Assembly: GCA_049698775.1 (NCBI GenBank)
Contig: JBAVYM010000028.1
Span: 1 to 35,922 of the forward strand
Direction of reading: 5' to 3'
From: REEB76 sp049698775
Lineage (GTDB): Bacteria; Pseudomonadota; Gammaproteobacteria; Natronospirales; REEB76
DNA: 35,922 nt
Shown: one piece after another, positions 35,324 through 35,922 of the stretch
How positions within the stretch are numbered: position 1 is the first letter of the stretch
Layout of the letters: the number at the start of each line of letters is the position of its first letter
Position numbers and translations under genes: made by a program
Notes under the pieces: generated by a model
The model's database searches: none
What the model saw: only the letters and a program-made list of their open reading frames with translations
What the model was told of the DNA's origin: nothing

Positions 35324-35922
35324 CTAAGACTGGAAATGCAGCAACTGACTCAATAAGGTTTCGGTATTCACCTCTTCCCCACTCAGCGCCATGGCCAACA
35401 GCTCGCCACCGAGGATTTGCGGCGAGATAATCAAGTCGGGATGCACGCGCTTGACGCTGGCCAGATTGCGCGCGTCATTCACCGCGACCACGGTCTTGAC
35501 CTGCTGGGCCAGCTCACGCATGGCCAGCACCACAAAGGCATTCCGGGAATCGTCGTCACTCAGGGCCAAAACCGCTTTCGCCTGTGGCGCGCCTGCCTGG
35601 CGCAGCACCTCGAGGTCGCTGGCATCTCCGATCACCAGATCCAAGCCGGCCACCGCCTCATCCGTCTGGGCGCGGATAAAGGTGATCTGCTGCTTGCGCT
35701 CGCGCAATTCCTTGTAGGTATTGCGCGCCAGCGCGGTGTTACCAACGATGATGTAATGCTGTTTGCGTTCCATTCTGCCCTTCCCCGGCTTGAGCAGCCG
35801 CGTGACACGACGGTTTATGACCGGCACCAGTACCGCGCTCAGTGAGGCGGCAAACACACTGATGCCCAGTACGATGACCGTCACCACAAACAATCTGGCT
35901 TCCGAGGTTTTGGGTGTAATGT
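35324..35922 (-). CDS. kch: Kch-type voltage-gated potassium channel, 5' end cut by window edge
   Basis: The C-terminal ~199 residues of a K+ channel with an RCK/TrkA-N domain. The frame is open at the edge and begins ITPKTSEARLFVVTVIVLGI, the stretch that follows the selectivity filter in Kch, so the GYGD filter should lie just outside. The last pore helix leads to MERKQHYIIVGNTALARNTY, the Rossmann domain, then VLALSDDDSRNAFVVLAMRE, VKTVVAVNDARNLASVKRVH, PDLIISPQILGGELLAMAL and SGEEVNTETLLSQLL. These match E. coli Kch closely as I remember it. The GxGxxG motif is degenerate (VGNTALA), also as in Kch. Confidence 0.9.
   Translation of the reverse strand, partial: ITPKTSEARLFVVTVIVLGISVFAASLSAVLVPVINRRVTRLLKPGKGRMERKQHYIIVGNTALARNTYKELRERKQQITFIRAQTDEAVAGLDLVIGDASDLEVLRQAGAPQAKAVLALSDDDSRNAFVVLAMRELAQQVKTVVAVNDARNLASVKRVHPDLIISPQILGGELLAMALSGEEVNTETLLSQLLHFQS

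Overview
The window reads as chromosomal DNA of a GC-rich gammaproteobacterium, possibly near Xanthomonadales or Nevskiales. This placement rests on the Kch-type potassium channel, the gltX–tRNA-Ala–tRNA-Glu cluster, TonB and OprB outer-membrane proteins, and REP-like palindromic repeats; no 16S gene is present. Every gene I can support lies on the minus strand, so transcription runs from high to low coordinates. No transposase, prophage, rRNA or CRISPR array is visible.

In transcription order. (1) 35922–33464: the C-terminal part of a Kch potassium channel, gltX with a terminator overlapping its own stop codon, then tRNA-Ala(GGC) and tRNA-Glu(TTC). (2) 33404–30600: kup with its own promoter, and a DedA membrane protein. 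(3) 30599–25815: metF and metH behind a leader that can fold into a terminator. (4) 25546–22418: a small exported charge-repeat protein and a DUF1800/DUF1501 pair. (5) 22383–18245: an accessory patch with a Phd/PIN toxin–antitoxin pair and a type IIG restriction–modification gene broken by one extra base inside its nuclease motif. (6) 18121–15458: an exported M16 peptidase. (7) 15233–10832: a promoter, a long structured leader with a possible leader peptide, the Mg2+ ATPase gene mgtA and an OprB-like porin. (8) 10673–8038: a DUF2946-like protein and a TonB-dependent receptor. (9) 7870–1: a kdp operon (unnamed 30-residue membrane peptide, kdpF, kdpA, kdpB, kdpC, an outer-membrane barrel, kdpD), with kdpD cut by the window edge.

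Cation transport is the main theme. Three potassium systems (Kdp, Kup, Kch) and one magnesium pump lie within 36 kb, and two of these loci carry their own outer-membrane barrel gene. The most interesting points are the extra tiny gene and barrel in the kdp operon, the mgtA and metF leaders, the frameshift between Glu and Lys of the nuclease motif, and palindromic repeats that have inserted in frame into the same restriction–modification gene.
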